From Arthrobacter_J sp038199985 (GTDB lineage Bacteria; Actinomycetota; Actinomycetes; Actinomycetales; Micrococcaceae): 64,000 nt of DNA. The position numbers and the translations under genes were made by a program. Below, piece by piece: positions 42,252 to 50,960 of this stretch. Location of the stretch: assembly GCA_038199985.1 (NCBI GenBank), contig JBBPYK010000088.1, positions 1-64,000 on the forward strand. Reading direction: 5' to 3'. The notes below the pieces were generated by a model. It made no database searches and was not told the origin of the DNA. It was given only the letters and a program-made list of their open reading frames with translations. Each line of letters opens with the position of its first letter. Positions within the stretch are counted from its first letter, which is position 1.

Positions 42252-42263
42252 GGGCCGGACTGG

Positions 42264-42334
42264 AGCGGGCGACGGGAATCGAACCCGCGTATCGAGCTTG
42301 GGAAGCTAGCGCTCTACCATTGAGCTACGCCCGC
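42264..42334 (-). tRNA. tRNA-Gly (anticodon CCC)
   Basis: The minus strand folds as a cloverleaf: 7-bp acceptor GCGGGCG/CGCCCGC, D arm GCTC/GAGC, T arm GCGGG/CCCGT with loop TTCGATT, and anticodon loop TTCCCAA giving anticodon CCC for GGG codons. The anticodon stem has one mismatch (T-C) at its second pair. The discriminator is T. No CCA is encoded. Confidence 0.95.
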
Positions 42335-42434
42335 AAAACAACGAGATTAAGCCTACCCCACGCGCGGTCGCTGTCAGAACCGCCACCCCCGGCGAGGCAT
42401 CAATCAAAGACGTGCACGCAGGCCGACGACGGCA

Positions 42435-42689
42435 CTATCGCTGGTTCTTCGCCACATCGAAAAGTTCCTGCCAGGCGGGCGTGACGGCGTGTTCGTTGAC
42501 TTCGGCGGTCAGATCACCGAGTGAAACTGTGTAGGAAAACGAGTCGCTCGCTGCGTCTACTGACTCGCCGCTACCGGCGTCGCTTTTCATCAGGATCAGC
42601 CACCGTTCGGCCTCGCAGTCTGGGAGATTGACCTCCCATGTTCGCGTCATTCCGGCGAATCCGCCACTGCGGATTACACAGAGTTTCAT
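42435..42689 (-). CDS. Emfourin-type protealysin inhibitor
   Basis: An 84-residue protein with the N-terminal strand MKLCVIRSGGFAGMTRTWEVNL, matching the pattern of emfourin, the inhibitor encoded next to protealysin-type M4 metalloproteases. The gene starts within the end of the M4 protease gene (4-bp overlap). It should block the protease inside the producing cell. The identification leans on both motif and neighbourhood. Confidence 0.8.
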   Translation of the reverse strand: MKLCVIRSGGFAGMTRTWEVNLPDCEAERWLILMKSDAGSGESVDAASDSFSYTVSLGDLTAEVNEHAVTPAWQELFDVAKNQR

Positions 42690-43735
42690 GGCAGGACTCC
42701 CGTCTCCCGCCAGGCATACGCGGTGGCTGTCGCCTCAGGGGACTCTGCCCCAAACTGTGTTGTGGCGGTTGCCAGGGTCAACGACGCGAACTCGGCGAAG
42801 GTGTAGGTGGCCGTGATCTGACCGCTGATGATGGCGTGATACCAGATCCTGCCCGCTCTTTCCCAGGCAAAGCCGCCGAGGGAGGCCGCGCAAAGGTAGA
42901 ACGCGCGATTGGGTATGCCTGAGTTGATGTGGACGCCACCACGGTCCTGCGTCGTGTCTACGTAGGAGTCCATGGAGCCCGGTTGTGGGTCCTTACCCAA
43001 GATGTCATCGTCGTACGCGGTTCCGGGGGCCTTGAGGGAGCGCAGCGCCTGGCCCTGAACCTGGTCTGTGAAGAGCCCGGCTCCAACCAGCCAAGAAGCG
43101 GACTCGACGTCCTGGTTCAGCAGATGCTGTTCAACGAGGACGCCGAATATATCGGCCACAGATTCCTGCAGAGCTCCGGGTTGCCCCTGATATTCCAAGG
43201 GTGCTTCGGCCAGAACGAATCCGTGGGCCAGCTCGTGACCGATGACAGTGACAGATCGGGTAAACCGAGTGAACACCTCACCGTCGCCGTCGCCGAACAC
43301 CATGCGGGCTCCATTCCAGAAGGCGTTGTCGTAGCCATCGCCATAGTGGACCGTTGCCGCGAGCGTTCCGCCCGAACCGTCAATTGAGGACCGGTCAAAG
43401 ACATTGTGGAACAGGGCGTACGTGTGGCCAAGACCGTCGTACGCTTCGTCGACGGCAGCGTCACCGGTAGCTGGCTGCCCTTCGTGGCGCACCGGCTCAC
43501 CGGGGAGGACTTCGCGGCTACCGGCGTCGGAGATAGTGCGGTTCAACCCCGAACGGACAGGCGAGGGGAAGTCGAGAACTCCCTGAACCCTGACCTGTTG
43601 CACAGCATCGATATGCTCAAGCGTCCGGGCTGCAGCGGACGACGCGCGGGTAAAGTCCGGCGTCGGGAGCCCCGCCAACCGGGTCAGCAGATAAGGCGGA
43701 ATGATGGAACATGAATGGTGGGTCAGCGGTTCCAT
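42686..43735 (-). CDS. M4-family (protealysin-like) metallopeptidase
   Basis: A 349-residue protein without a signal peptide. The thermolysin zinc site is complete: HELAH (His167, Glu168, His171) and ESVAD (Glu191), plus GGVHINSGIPN further on with the catalytic His. The N-terminus has CSIIPPYLL, the PPxL-type motif of the protealysin-like short propeptide, and lacks a full thermolysin pro-domain. Protealysin-like enzymes are made without a standard signal peptide. The inhibitor gene follows immediately. Confidence 0.92.
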   Translation of the reverse strand: MEPLTHHSCSIIPPYLLTRLAGLPTPDFTRASSAAARTLEHIDAVQQVRVQGVLDFPSPVRSGLNRTISDAGSREVLPGEPVRHEGQPATGDAAVDEAYDGLGHTYALFHNVFDRSSIDGSGGTLAATVHYGDGYDNAFWNGARMVFGDGDGEVFTRFTRSVTVIGHELAHGFVLAEAPLEYQGQPGALQESVADIFGVLVEQHLLNQDVESASWLVGAGLFTDQVQGQALRSLKAPGTAYDDDILGKDPQPGSMDSYVDTTQDRGGVHINSGIPNRAFYLCAASLGGFAWERAGRIWYHAIISGQITATYTFAEFASLTLATATTQFGAESPEATATAYAWRETGVLP

Positions 43736-43759
43736 CTTTCCTCCCGAAAAACTGTGCTT

Positions 43760-44230
43760 CTAGCGGTTTTCGTCCTCATCAGGTGCTGTTTCATCTTCGT
43801 CCGGCTTCTCGGTCTGCGCCGCGAATGCCGCGTTGATCTGCGCGACCGCTTCCGCACCGAGTTCAATGCCAGGCGTGATGCCGGGGTTGATAGCCATCCC
43901 ATAGCCGGGCTGGATGCTGCGGATGGTCGCTTGCCCTGCGTTTGAGATCGCGAAAGGTGCCACGTCACGCAGCTGGGTGGGGATGTGCTTGGGGTCGCTA
44001 AACGTGACGACAATTTTCTCATCGCTGTCCGGTGCGGTCAGGCTGAGTGCTTGGAACGTGGACGCATCGTTTTCGTCTTCCATCCGGCCAACGCTGATCA
44101 GCGCGGAGTTCCAGATGACCTCCAAGACTTCCTGATTGGTCATGCGTCCCTCGTGACCAGCGATGATGGCCTGGTCAATGGGGTTCTCCGAAATTGTTGA
44201 TTCGTCGGTGGAAGGCGTTTCTTCGGTCAT
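43760..44230 (-). CDS. SseB-like protein A
   Basis: ATG at 44230 has AAGGAGA upstream, 156 residues. The body (NPIDQAIIAGHEGRMTNQEV, VIWNSALISVG, LSLTAPDSDEKIVVTFSDP, GYGMAINPG and AVAQINAAFA) matches the SseB N-terminal domain pattern; both ends are acidic and low-complexity. Function is unknown in actinobacteria. It is 29% or so similar by eye to the next gene upstream and shares its orientation, so the two arose by duplication. Confidence 0.75.
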   Translation of the reverse strand: MTEETPSTDESTISENPIDQAIIAGHEGRMTNQEVLEVIWNSALISVGRMEDENDASTFQALSLTAPDSDEKIVVTFSDPKHIPTQLRDVAPFAISNAGQATIRSIQPGYGMAINPGITPGIELGAEAVAQINAAFAAQTEKPDEDETAPDEDENR

Positions 44231-44283
44231 TCGGCCGTTCTCCTTGTGGTGCATATTTGGTTCCGGAAAGTCATGCGCATCCC

Positions 44284-44754
44284 TTAGGTTCCGGGGGTCT
44301 CGGGCCCGGCTTCGGATGCTACGGCGCTGGGCGAATCGTCAGTTGGTTGGAAGTCGCGCTGGATGTTGGCAACACCTTCTGGATCGATCTCAAAACCAAG
44401 CTCGTGACCTGCGTTGATGACCATGCCAGTGTCTTCGCCGAGGCTCTGGATAACGGTGGCGCCGGGAATGCCCAATGCATAGGGGGCCACTTCGGCGTAG
44501 GTTTCGGGAACGCGTGAGGGGTGGCTGAACACGGCGAGCATCGGGCCGCCCTCCTTGTTCGTGAGTAGAAGCGGCTCCACCGAATCGGACCCGTCCGCCA
44601 CTTCTTGTCGGCTGAGCACAAAGATCTCGTTGTTCAACAGCGCAAGGATTACATCCACCGGACCTGCGTCTTCGTTCTTACCTTTTGCGAGCTCACGTTC
44701 AAGATCGTTGAGCAGGTCGGAGTCGTCGTGGGTCTCAGGAGTTGATTCAGTCAT
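44284..44754 (-). CDS. SseB-like protein B
   Basis: A 156-residue SseB-type protein (DVILALLNNEIFVLSRQE, PLLLTNKEGGPMLAVFSHP, YALGIPGATVIQSL, DTGMVINAGHELGFEIDPEG). It has the same domain order and length as the gene downstream, with acidic ends. The start lies 132 bp from the divergent kynA gene. The two SseB-like genes probably share one transcript. Confidence 0.75.
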   Translation of the reverse strand: MTESTPETHDDSDLLNDLERELAKGKNEDAGPVDVILALLNNEIFVLSRQEVADGSDSVEPLLLTNKEGGPMLAVFSHPSRVPETYAEVAPYALGIPGATVIQSLGEDTGMVINAGHELGFEIDPEGVANIQRDFQPTDDSPSAVASEAGPETPGT

Positions 44755-44886
44755 CTTCCGAGCACATCACACCCCGCTCCCTCGATCAATCCCTGACAAG
44801 GGATTCTGCATGCTCTGGACAGCCTTCGATTAATGTTGCGGGGGTAGTGTGGGATTCGAAATAAGCCGACAGCACAACGAAGTGAA

Positions 44887-45741
44887 GTGAACGTGGACAA
44901 GAACACCCGAAACCTTGAGCAGGGCATCGAGACGAACTTCTCGGACAAGATGGGCTACGGCTCCTACTTGCATTTGAACCAGGTCCTCACAGCGCAGAAG
45001 CCGGTGAGCCGCCCAGAGCACCACGACGAGATGCTGTTCATCATCCAGCACCAAACCTCTGAGCTGTGGCTGAAGCTGGTTCTCCATGAGCTCGAAGCGG
45101 TACGGGCCAGATTGCAATCGGACGATCTGCGAGCAGCCATGAAGGGCATAGCCCGCATCAAGCACATCCAGCGGACTCTCACGGAGCAATGGTCCGTTCT
45201 GGCCACGCTCACGCCATCGGAGTACATGGAGTTCCGCGGGGAACTGGGTTCCTCCAGCGGTTTTCAGTCCTACCAGTACCGTGCGGTTGAATTTCTCCTC
45301 GGCAACAAAAATATTGGCATGCTCAAGGTGTTTGAAGCTGATCCCGAGGCCCATGCTCTGCTGGCTCGGCTCCTCAACGAAACCAGTATCTATGACGAAT
45401 TCATCCGCTTCATGGCCCGCCGTGGCTACGATGTTCCGGCTGATCTTTTGAACCGCGACGTGTCTCAAGCCCATGTTTTCCACCCAGGGCTGGTGCAGGT
45501 CTACAAGCACGTTTATGAGAACGCGGCCGAGAACTGGGACCTTTACGAGGCGTGTGAGGAAATGGTGGATCTGGAGGACAATTTCCAGCTGTGGCGCTTC
45601 CGTCACATGAAGACCGTTGAGCGGACCATCGGGATGAAGCGAGGAACAGGTGGTTCGTCCGGCGTCGGCTTCCTGCAGAAGGCGCTCGAACTGACCTTCT
45701 TCCCGGAGTTGTTCGCGGTCCGCACCGAGATCGGCCAGTAG
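44887..45741 (+). CDS. kynA: Tryptophan 2,3-dioxygenase
   Basis: GTG at 44887, 284 residues. The family pattern is complete: YGSYLHLNQVL, EMLFIIQHQTSELWLKLVLHEL, SSGFQSYQYRAVEF, and FRHMKTVERTIGMKRGTGGSSG with the heme-ligand His. It opens the indole ring of tryptophan to N-formylkynurenine, the first step of the kynurenine pathway. No kynureninase or formamidase is next to it, so the rest of the pathway must be elsewhere or the product has another use. Confidence 0.96.
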   Translation: MNVDKNTRNLEQGIETNFSDKMGYGSYLHLNQVLTAQKPVSRPEHHDEMLFIIQHQTSELWLKLVLHELEAVRARLQSDDLRAAMKGIARIKHIQRTLTEQWSVLATLTPSEYMEFRGELGSSSGFQSYQYRAVEFLLGNKNIGMLKVFEADPEAHALLARLLNETSIYDEFIRFMARRGYDVPADLLNRDVSQAHVFHPGLVQVYKHVYENAAENWDLYEACEEMVDLEDNFQLWRFRHMKTVERTIGMKRGTGGSSGVGFLQKALELTFFPELFAVRTEIGQ

Positions 45742-45775
45742 CCGTGCCCGTGAATCGATACGCTAGTTTTGTACT

Positions 45776-46357
45776 GTGCTGATTTCAGACCGAGATATAC
45801 GAGCCGAGATCGACGCTGGACGGATACAGCTGGATCCCTACGATCCAGCGATGGTCCAGCCATCCAGCGTGGACATCCGCATCGACCGACTGTTTCGACT
45901 CTTCGATAACCATAAGTACGCCCACATCGACCCGTCTCAGGATCAACCGGAGCTGACTCGCCTCATCGAGGTGGATCCGGGGGAGCCCTTTATCCTGCAT
46001 CCGGGCGAATTTGTGCTCGGGTCCACGTACGAGGTCGTCACTTTGCCGGACGACGTCGCCGCACGGCTGGAGGGTAAGTCCTCGCTGGGTCGGCTGGGAC
46101 TGCTGACTCATTCCACCGCTGGCTTTATCGACCCCGGATTCTCAGGGCACGTGACGCTGGAACTGTCCAATATGGCCACGCTCCCTATCAAGCTCTGGCC
46201 TGGGTCAAAGATTGGGCAGCTGTGTTTTTTCCGGCTCACCTCACCCACGGAGAATCCGTACGGGTCCGGTAAATACGGGAACCGTTACCAGGGTCAGCGC
46301 GGCCCCACGGCGTCGCGCAGTCACCTCAATTTCCACCGCACCGACATTCACCCGTAA
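45776..46357 (+). CDS. dcd: dCTP deaminase
   Basis: GTG at 45776, 193 residues. Motifs: MLISDRDIRAEIDAGRI, VQPSSVDIRIDRLFRLF, GEFVLGSTYE, EGKSSLGRLGLLTHSTAGFIDPGFSGH and QLCFFRL. It deaminates dCTP to dUTP for dTMP supply. The actinobacterial enzyme is often bifunctional, also hydrolysing dUTP; both catalytic groups appear present. It is followed 18 bp later by the histidine kinase gene. Confidence 0.96.
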   Translation: MLISDRDIRAEIDAGRIQLDPYDPAMVQPSSVDIRIDRLFRLFDNHKYAHIDPSQDQPELTRLIEVDPGEPFILHPGEFVLGSTYEVVTLPDDVAARLEGKSSLGRLGLLTHSTAGFIDPGFSGHVTLELSNMATLPIKLWPGSKIGQLCFFRLTSPTENPYGSGKYGNRYQGQRGPTASRSHLNFHRTDIHP

Positions 46358-46375
46358 GTCATTCCTGCCGCAGCC

Positions 46376-47515
46376 ATGCAGAGGTTCACGCAGTCCTCGT
46401 CTGTTATCGAACGTGTTTTTGCGCTCGCTGCGGCGCTGACCTGCCCCGTTTACCTGTTGTGGCAGGCTCTCAAGGTTTTTACTCATCCTGCCGAAGCTCC
46501 AGAGATGATGGGCCTCCACATTTTCAGTGTGAGCGTGCTGGCGGTGATCTGGGGGCTTTGTGTGTTGGCGGTACGCCGTCAATCTGGCGTACATCGAATT
46601 CCGGTGTACGCCGCGATTTATCTGACAACGGTTGTGGTGTGGGCGCTGCTGGCCGGTGCGGACCTCGTCATGCCGGGTTCGCCGTACGTTCCAGCCGTTT
46701 TCATTGGCCTGATGCTATTGGCTATCGCAGGGGAACGGCGCTGGCCGTACTGGGTGTGCTGGGGCAACTGTGCGCTGTTGGCGGCTGCCTCTCTGGGCGA
46801 TGGAGTGGTGATGGCGTTTGCGAGCATGTTGTTTCCGCTCATTGTTGGAACATCGCTGCTGGTCGCACTTCGTGCGCTGTTGTTATTTGAGCAGAGTGTG
46901 CAGAACGCTGAACGTGAAGCCCGCAGTAGCGCGCTTGACACTGGCGACCAGTCGCTGCGCCTACTGGAGCAGGCCCACTGGGATGCGGTGGTGCATGACA
47001 ACGTCATCAACGTTCTGCGCGCGGCGTCGACGGTGAGCTCCGGACGAGAACCACGCTGGCTGGCTGCCGAGGCAACCAAGGCCGTTCAACTCCTGACCAG
47101 CCGGCCGTATGACGATGACCAGTCACCAGGCGACTTTGACCGCAGGCTGAGGACTCTCACCCAAGAAGTGTCACCGGGTTGCACCTTCCGCAGCACCGTT
47201 GAACGAGAGCGGCCGGCCCTACCACGCGAGGTCTGTCAAGGGATTCTCGGTGCAACGCTGGAGGCGCTGCGAAACGTAGAGCGGCATAGCCAAGCATCCG
47301 TATGCGCGGTGGACGCGTATGTTTCCGGGAACGCTGTACGTGTCCGGATCGAGGACGACGGCGTGGGGTTCGACGAGCGGAAAGTCCCGGGTACCTGTAT
47401 GGGCTTGGCGGGCTCCGTAAAGGGGCGGATGAACCTGATTGGTGCGGAAGCAACCATCCGATCGGCGCCAGGCGAGGGCACGTCCATCATGCTTCAGTGG
47501 GAGCGCAGCCCGTGA
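46376..47515 (+). CDS. Sensor histidine kinase (NarL-partner type)
   Basis: A 379-residue protein with about five to six membrane helices in the first ~165 residues. The phosphorylation region reads AHWDAVVHDNVINVLRAAS (His of VHDN). The ATPase domain has the N-box in EALRNVERHSQAS, EDDGVGFDE and GEGTSIMLQW, so it looks active. The next gene starts within its stop codon (GTGA), and a NarL-type regulator ends the operon. What it senses is unknown; there is no large external domain. Confidence 0.88.
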   Translation: MQRFTQSSSVIERVFALAAALTCPVYLLWQALKVFTHPAEAPEMMGLHIFSVSVLAVIWGLCVLAVRRQSGVHRIPVYAAIYLTTVVVWALLAGADLVMPGSPYVPAVFIGLMLLAIAGERRWPYWVCWGNCALLAAASLGDGVVMAFASMLFPLIVGTSLLVALRALLLFEQSVQNAEREARSSALDTGDQSLRLLEQAHWDAVVHDNVINVLRAASTVSSGREPRWLAAEATKAVQLLTSRPYDDDQSPGDFDRRLRTLTQEVSPGCTFRSTVERERPALPREVCQGILGATLEALRNVERHSQASVCAVDAYVSGNAVRVRIEDDGVGFDERKVPGTCMGLAGSVKGRMNLIGAEATIRSAPGEGTSIMLQWERSP

Positions 47516-48570
47516 AACCGTTGAAATGGTTCCTCTGCGGATACCTGATCATGCATCTCGTGCTCGCTGTGATATTTCTGCACGCCACAACCAGTCCTGT
47601 CCTGTGGCTGAGTACGTTCGCGCTGGCTCTTGCCGCACTCGGCTGGCAACACGGCACCAGGGGCCGGAGCCGTGCGGCTTCCGTTGTGAACATCGCGATG
47701 ATCCCGATCATGGCCGCTGTAGTCCTGGGAACCCTGAAACCCGATTTCGTGAATACGTACGCCAACTGGTGGCCCGGCGTCGCTGCGACCCTTCTTGCTA
47801 TGCTCATTTTCGAAAACCGACCCCGGGTGGCGCTTGCGGCGCTGGCTGTCACTATCGCCTCGGATGCGGTGGTGTCAGTACTTTTCCTAGGTTGGACCAT
47901 GGATGCCCTTCAGTACGGTGGCGCTGCGCTCATGTCTCCAGTGCCCATGTATGCCGGCGCATCCGCCGTCGCGATCTTCCTTCGCCGCATGGCTGGCCAG
48001 CGCAGGGAACTGCGCGACGTCGATGCGTGGAACAAGCTTGCGCGCGAACAGTACGTCCGCTCTCAGGTACAGCAGGATTCCGACGTCGAGGTGATGCGGA
48101 TTCAGTCTCTTCCGTTGCTACAGCAGATCTCGGACCTGCATGAACGCTCGCGCATCACCGGCGCGGACCGGGACCGCTGGGAACGTGGTGCCTTGGGACT
48201 GAGAGATGAACTGGCCGCCAGGCAACTGCTCAGTACGGAGCTGCGCGAGGCTGTCCGGTGTGCCCGGGCACGCGGCGTCGCCGTGGAACTGCAGGACGCT
48301 ATGCGCACCAGCCGCAGACTCGTCCCCGAACAGGTGCTGGTCTTGCGGCAATCTGTCCTGGCGGCTCAGAAGGGGGACCGCCTGATGATGCGTAGACTCC
48401 CCGACGGCGGCGTTGCCGTGGTATTCATGGGAGACGACGCCGCCGCGTGGCTGGCACACGTCAACCTACCGGTTGACAGCGAATTGATGGAGGACGATGG
48501 CGTGGTCTATGTGACAATCGGCATGACGGCTGCCGCGTCTGCCCCCGATACCTCGGCAGGTTCAGTGTGA
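47512..48570 (+). CDS. Membrane protein resembling a degenerate histidine kinase
   Basis: GTG at 47512 overlaps the kinase stop; the longer frame from 47302 lies over the kinase gene. The 352-residue product has five to six membrane helices (to ~residue 160) like its neighbour, then a cytoplasmic part: SLPLLQQISDLHERS, REAVRCARARGVAVELQDAM and DRLMMRRLPDGGVAVVFMGDD. This layout follows a kinase ATPase domain, but I see no phospho-His, N-box Asn or DxGxG motif. It probably acts as a partner or antagonist of the active kinase, which is inference. Confidence 0.7.
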   Translation: MKPLKWFLCGYLIMHLVLAVIFLHATTSPVLWLSTFALALAALGWQHGTRGRSRAASVVNIAMIPIMAAVVLGTLKPDFVNTYANWWPGVAATLLAMLIFENRPRVALAALAVTIASDAVVSVLFLGWTMDALQYGGAALMSPVPMYAGASAVAIFLRRMAGQRRELRDVDAWNKLAREQYVRSQVQQDSDVEVMRIQSLPLLQQISDLHERSRITGADRDRWERGALGLRDELAARQLLSTELREAVRCARARGVAVELQDAMRTSRRLVPEQVLVLRQSVLAAQKGDRLMMRRLPDGGVAVVFMGDDAAAWLAHVNLPVDSELMEDDGVVYVTIGMTAAASAPDTSAGSV

Positions 48571-49268
48571 GCCGGGATATTTCGGTGGCCGTCGTCGATG
48601 ATCATCCACTGGTGGGGGACGGGCTGCGTGCAGTGATCGGCTCCCGGGATTCTGGGATCCGGGTTTGCGCTGTGGCCGCCAGTGTCGCGGAGCTCATGGA
48701 ACAGGGTTGCCCTCCGCCGGTGGCGGTGCTGCTGGATATCCGTCTGGCCGATGAGAGCAGAGCTCGCGAAAACGTTCACGCACTCATGATGTGGGGTGCG
48801 CGCGTGCTTGTTTATACTCAGGGCGACCAGGTTGAAGAGGTTCTGGAGGCGCTGGAGGCCGGGGCGCTTGGAGTGGTCCACAAACAGGATCCGATCGATG
48901 ACCTCCTGGAAGCGATCAACATTGTGGCTACCGATGAGTTCCGTGTGGCGGACGATGGCAGCGGGGAACTCAAACCGCGGCAGTACATTTCGCGCAGGCT
49001 CGCGCAGGCATTGGAAGTCCTCGCGGAGCGCTCGCCGGCAGCCAACCTCACGCCCCAGGAGCTGGAAGTTATTCGCCTCTACGCATCGGGGCTCATCAGC
49101 AAACATGTGGCGCGCTTCATGAATTTGTCTGAGGGGACCGTCAAAACGTATTTAAAACGGTCGAAAGACAAGCTCATTCAAGCTGGGTACTCCGCCAGCA
49201 CTAAACATGAGATTCGTACTGCAGCTATCCGGTTGGGCATCGTTCCCCCGGTCGATTCAGAAGCGTAG
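48567..49268 (+). CDS. NarL/FixJ-type response regulator
   Basis: GTG at 48567 overlaps the previous stop, 233 residues. The receiver has AVVDDHPLVGDGLRAVIG and the phospho-acceptor Asp in VLLDIRLADES; the Lys of the fifth strand is in VHKQDPIDDLLE. The C-terminal LuxR-type helix-turn-helix reads LTPQELEVIRLYASG and NLSEGTVKTYLKR. It should respond to the kinase two genes upstream; the three genes form one coupled operon. Confidence 0.9.
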   Translation: MSRDISVAVVDDHPLVGDGLRAVIGSRDSGIRVCAVAASVAELMEQGCPPPVAVLLDIRLADESRARENVHALMMWGARVLVYTQGDQVEEVLEALEAGALGVVHKQDPIDDLLEAINIVATDEFRVADDGSGELKPRQYISRRLAQALEVLAERSPAANLTPQELEVIRLYASGLISKHVARFMNLSEGTVKTYLKRSKDKLIQAGYSASTKHEIRTAAIRLGIVPPVDSEA

Positions 49269-49428
49269 TGAACCACCCCACGTGCCTGTGTCCTCCGAAA
49301 GCAGGACATGTCTGGTTCTTGTACCCCTTTAAGACGTCATGACAACCGTTGGGACCTGCGGTTAGCTAAATAGCGTGGATGGATGAACGGCCATGCCACG
49401 TCTTCGGCACATGCGAGCCGACGTTGGG

Positions 49429-49474
49429 AAAGGTCTGTCCAGTATGGGGGTCTGGACAGGCCTTTCTTTTTTTG
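49429..49474 (+). terminator. Terminator of the two-component operon region
   Basis: A 14-bp stem with one wobble (49429-49442 with 49452-49465) and a 9-nt loop, followed by a TCTTTTTTTG run. The stretch 49269-49428 has no gene. Confidence 0.85.
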
Positions 49475-49494
49475 TCTGCCGCGACTACCTGTCG

Positions 49495-50832
49495 CTATTT
49501 CCGGACACCGGTGGGTGCTTCCGGGACTACCGCGATAGGCGTTCTGCCTGGTGATTTCACCGGCAGCAGCACCAGCAGGCCCAACAACACCACGGCCATG
49601 ATGCCCAGAATGCCGTACCGCTGGGCGCCGCCTATGGTGATGAAGAGGGTGAAGAGCGCGGGAGCCATGAAACTGACAGCGCGGCCCGTTGTTGCGTATA
49701 GCCCAAAGAGTTCACCCGACTCACCCTCTGGGGAGAGCCTGGCCAGATAGGCCCGCGAGCTGGACTGTGCAGGCCCCACGAAGAGGGTGAGAAACAGTCC
49801 GAATACCCAGAAACCGGCCGGCGTCGTCATGAAGAACAAGGCCGTTCCCGCCACCAAAATGCCCACCAGTGCGGTGACGATCACCGGTTTTGGACCCACC
49901 CGGTCATCGAAATAGCCACCCGCCATCGCCCCCACGGCCGCAACCAGATTGCCCGCGATGGCGAAAACGATGACTTCCTGGAGCTCAAACCCGAACGTCC
50001 CAGCAGCTATGACGCCGCCGAAGGTGAAGACGGCTGCAAGCCCATCACGAAAGATTGCGCTGGCGCCCAAGAAAAAGATGGTGTGCGGGCTGGTGCGGAA
50101 GATTGCGCGGATACGCCGGAACAGCAATCCGTACGAGGCGAGGAACCCTATGCGCGGCCCGGTCACTTTCTTTGACACTTCGGGCACGACCATCAGCACG
50201 GGAATGGCGAACACCCCAAACCAGATGGCACTGAACACGGCCACCATCCGAACGTTGAGCGCTCCCTCGGTGGGAATGCCCAGAAATCCCGGAGTGATGA
50301 AACCGAACAGCACAATGGCCAAGGCGAGAATGCCACCCACATAGCCCATTCCCCAGCCAAAGCCGCTGATCTTCCCGATCGTGGATGGCGTTGAAATCTG
50401 CAGCAGCATGGCGTTGTAGTTGACGCCTGCGAACTCCATGAACACGTTGGCCGCGGCTAACAGGGAGACGGCCAACAGCAGGAATTGCGGTTCGGGATAC
50501 ACGAAAAAACACAGTGCGGTGAGAAGGACTACCAGTGCGCTGTTGACTCCAAGCCAAAGTTTCCGTTTGCCGCCGGCGTCGGACCGCTGGCCCACCACCG
50601 GCGCCAGCACCGCGATCAGGAGCCCAGCAATAGTGAGTGCCGAACCCAGTACTTGTGAAACGTACTCTTCTCCGCCGAACGCCGCTGTAGTAGTCAGATA
50701 GACCGTGAATACAAAGGTGGTCATGATGGCGTTGAACGCAGCCGAGCCCCAGTCCCAGGACGCCCACGCGAGGATCTGGCGACGACTGACAGGACGCGGG
50801 CCAAGGGCCGGCTGTGTGGCGGGTGCGCTCAT
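49495..50832 (-). CDS. UMF1-family MFS transporter
   Basis: A 445-residue protein with 11-12 membrane segments. The N-terminal WASWDWGSAAFNAIMTTFVFTVYLT is the UMF1/Atg22-like signature and VFAIAGNLVAAVGAMAGGYFDDRVG is typical of the family. Substrates of bacterial members are unknown; amino acid efflux has been suggested from the yeast vacuolar relative. It is divergent from mrpA with 128 bp between the starts. Confidence 0.9.
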   Translation of the reverse strand: MSAPATQPALGPRPVSRRQILAWASWDWGSAAFNAIMTTFVFTVYLTTTAAFGGEEYVSQVLGSALTIAGLLIAVLAPVVGQRSDAGGKRKLWLGVNSALVVLLTALCFFVYPEPQFLLLAVSLLAAANVFMEFAGVNYNAMLLQISTPSTIGKISGFGWGMGYVGGILALAIVLFGFITPGFLGIPTEGALNVRMVAVFSAIWFGVFAIPVLMVVPEVSKKVTGPRIGFLASYGLLFRRIRAIFRTSPHTIFFLGASAIFRDGLAAVFTFGGVIAAGTFGFELQEVIVFAIAGNLVAAVGAMAGGYFDDRVGPKPVIVTALVGILVAGTALFFMTTPAGFWVFGLFLTLFVGPAQSSSRAYLARLSPEGESGELFGLYATTGRAVSFMAPALFTLFITIGGAQRYGILGIMAVVLLGLLVLLPVKSPGRTPIAVVPEAPTGVRK

Positions 50833-50960
50833 GCCCTGATGCTATCCGCAACACCTCCGTACGTCATCAATCGATGACCGCCCATATACGTCGGATAGAA
50901 TGATCCAAGATTAACCCCGCTTTCCCCCTGCCGAGTTCATTAGAGTTGCGGAGTTAGATT

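Noticed and set aside
44830..45606. 258-residue minus-strand frame opposite kynA
   Set aside because: It covers a well-conserved kynA gene on the other strand and has no recognised motif.
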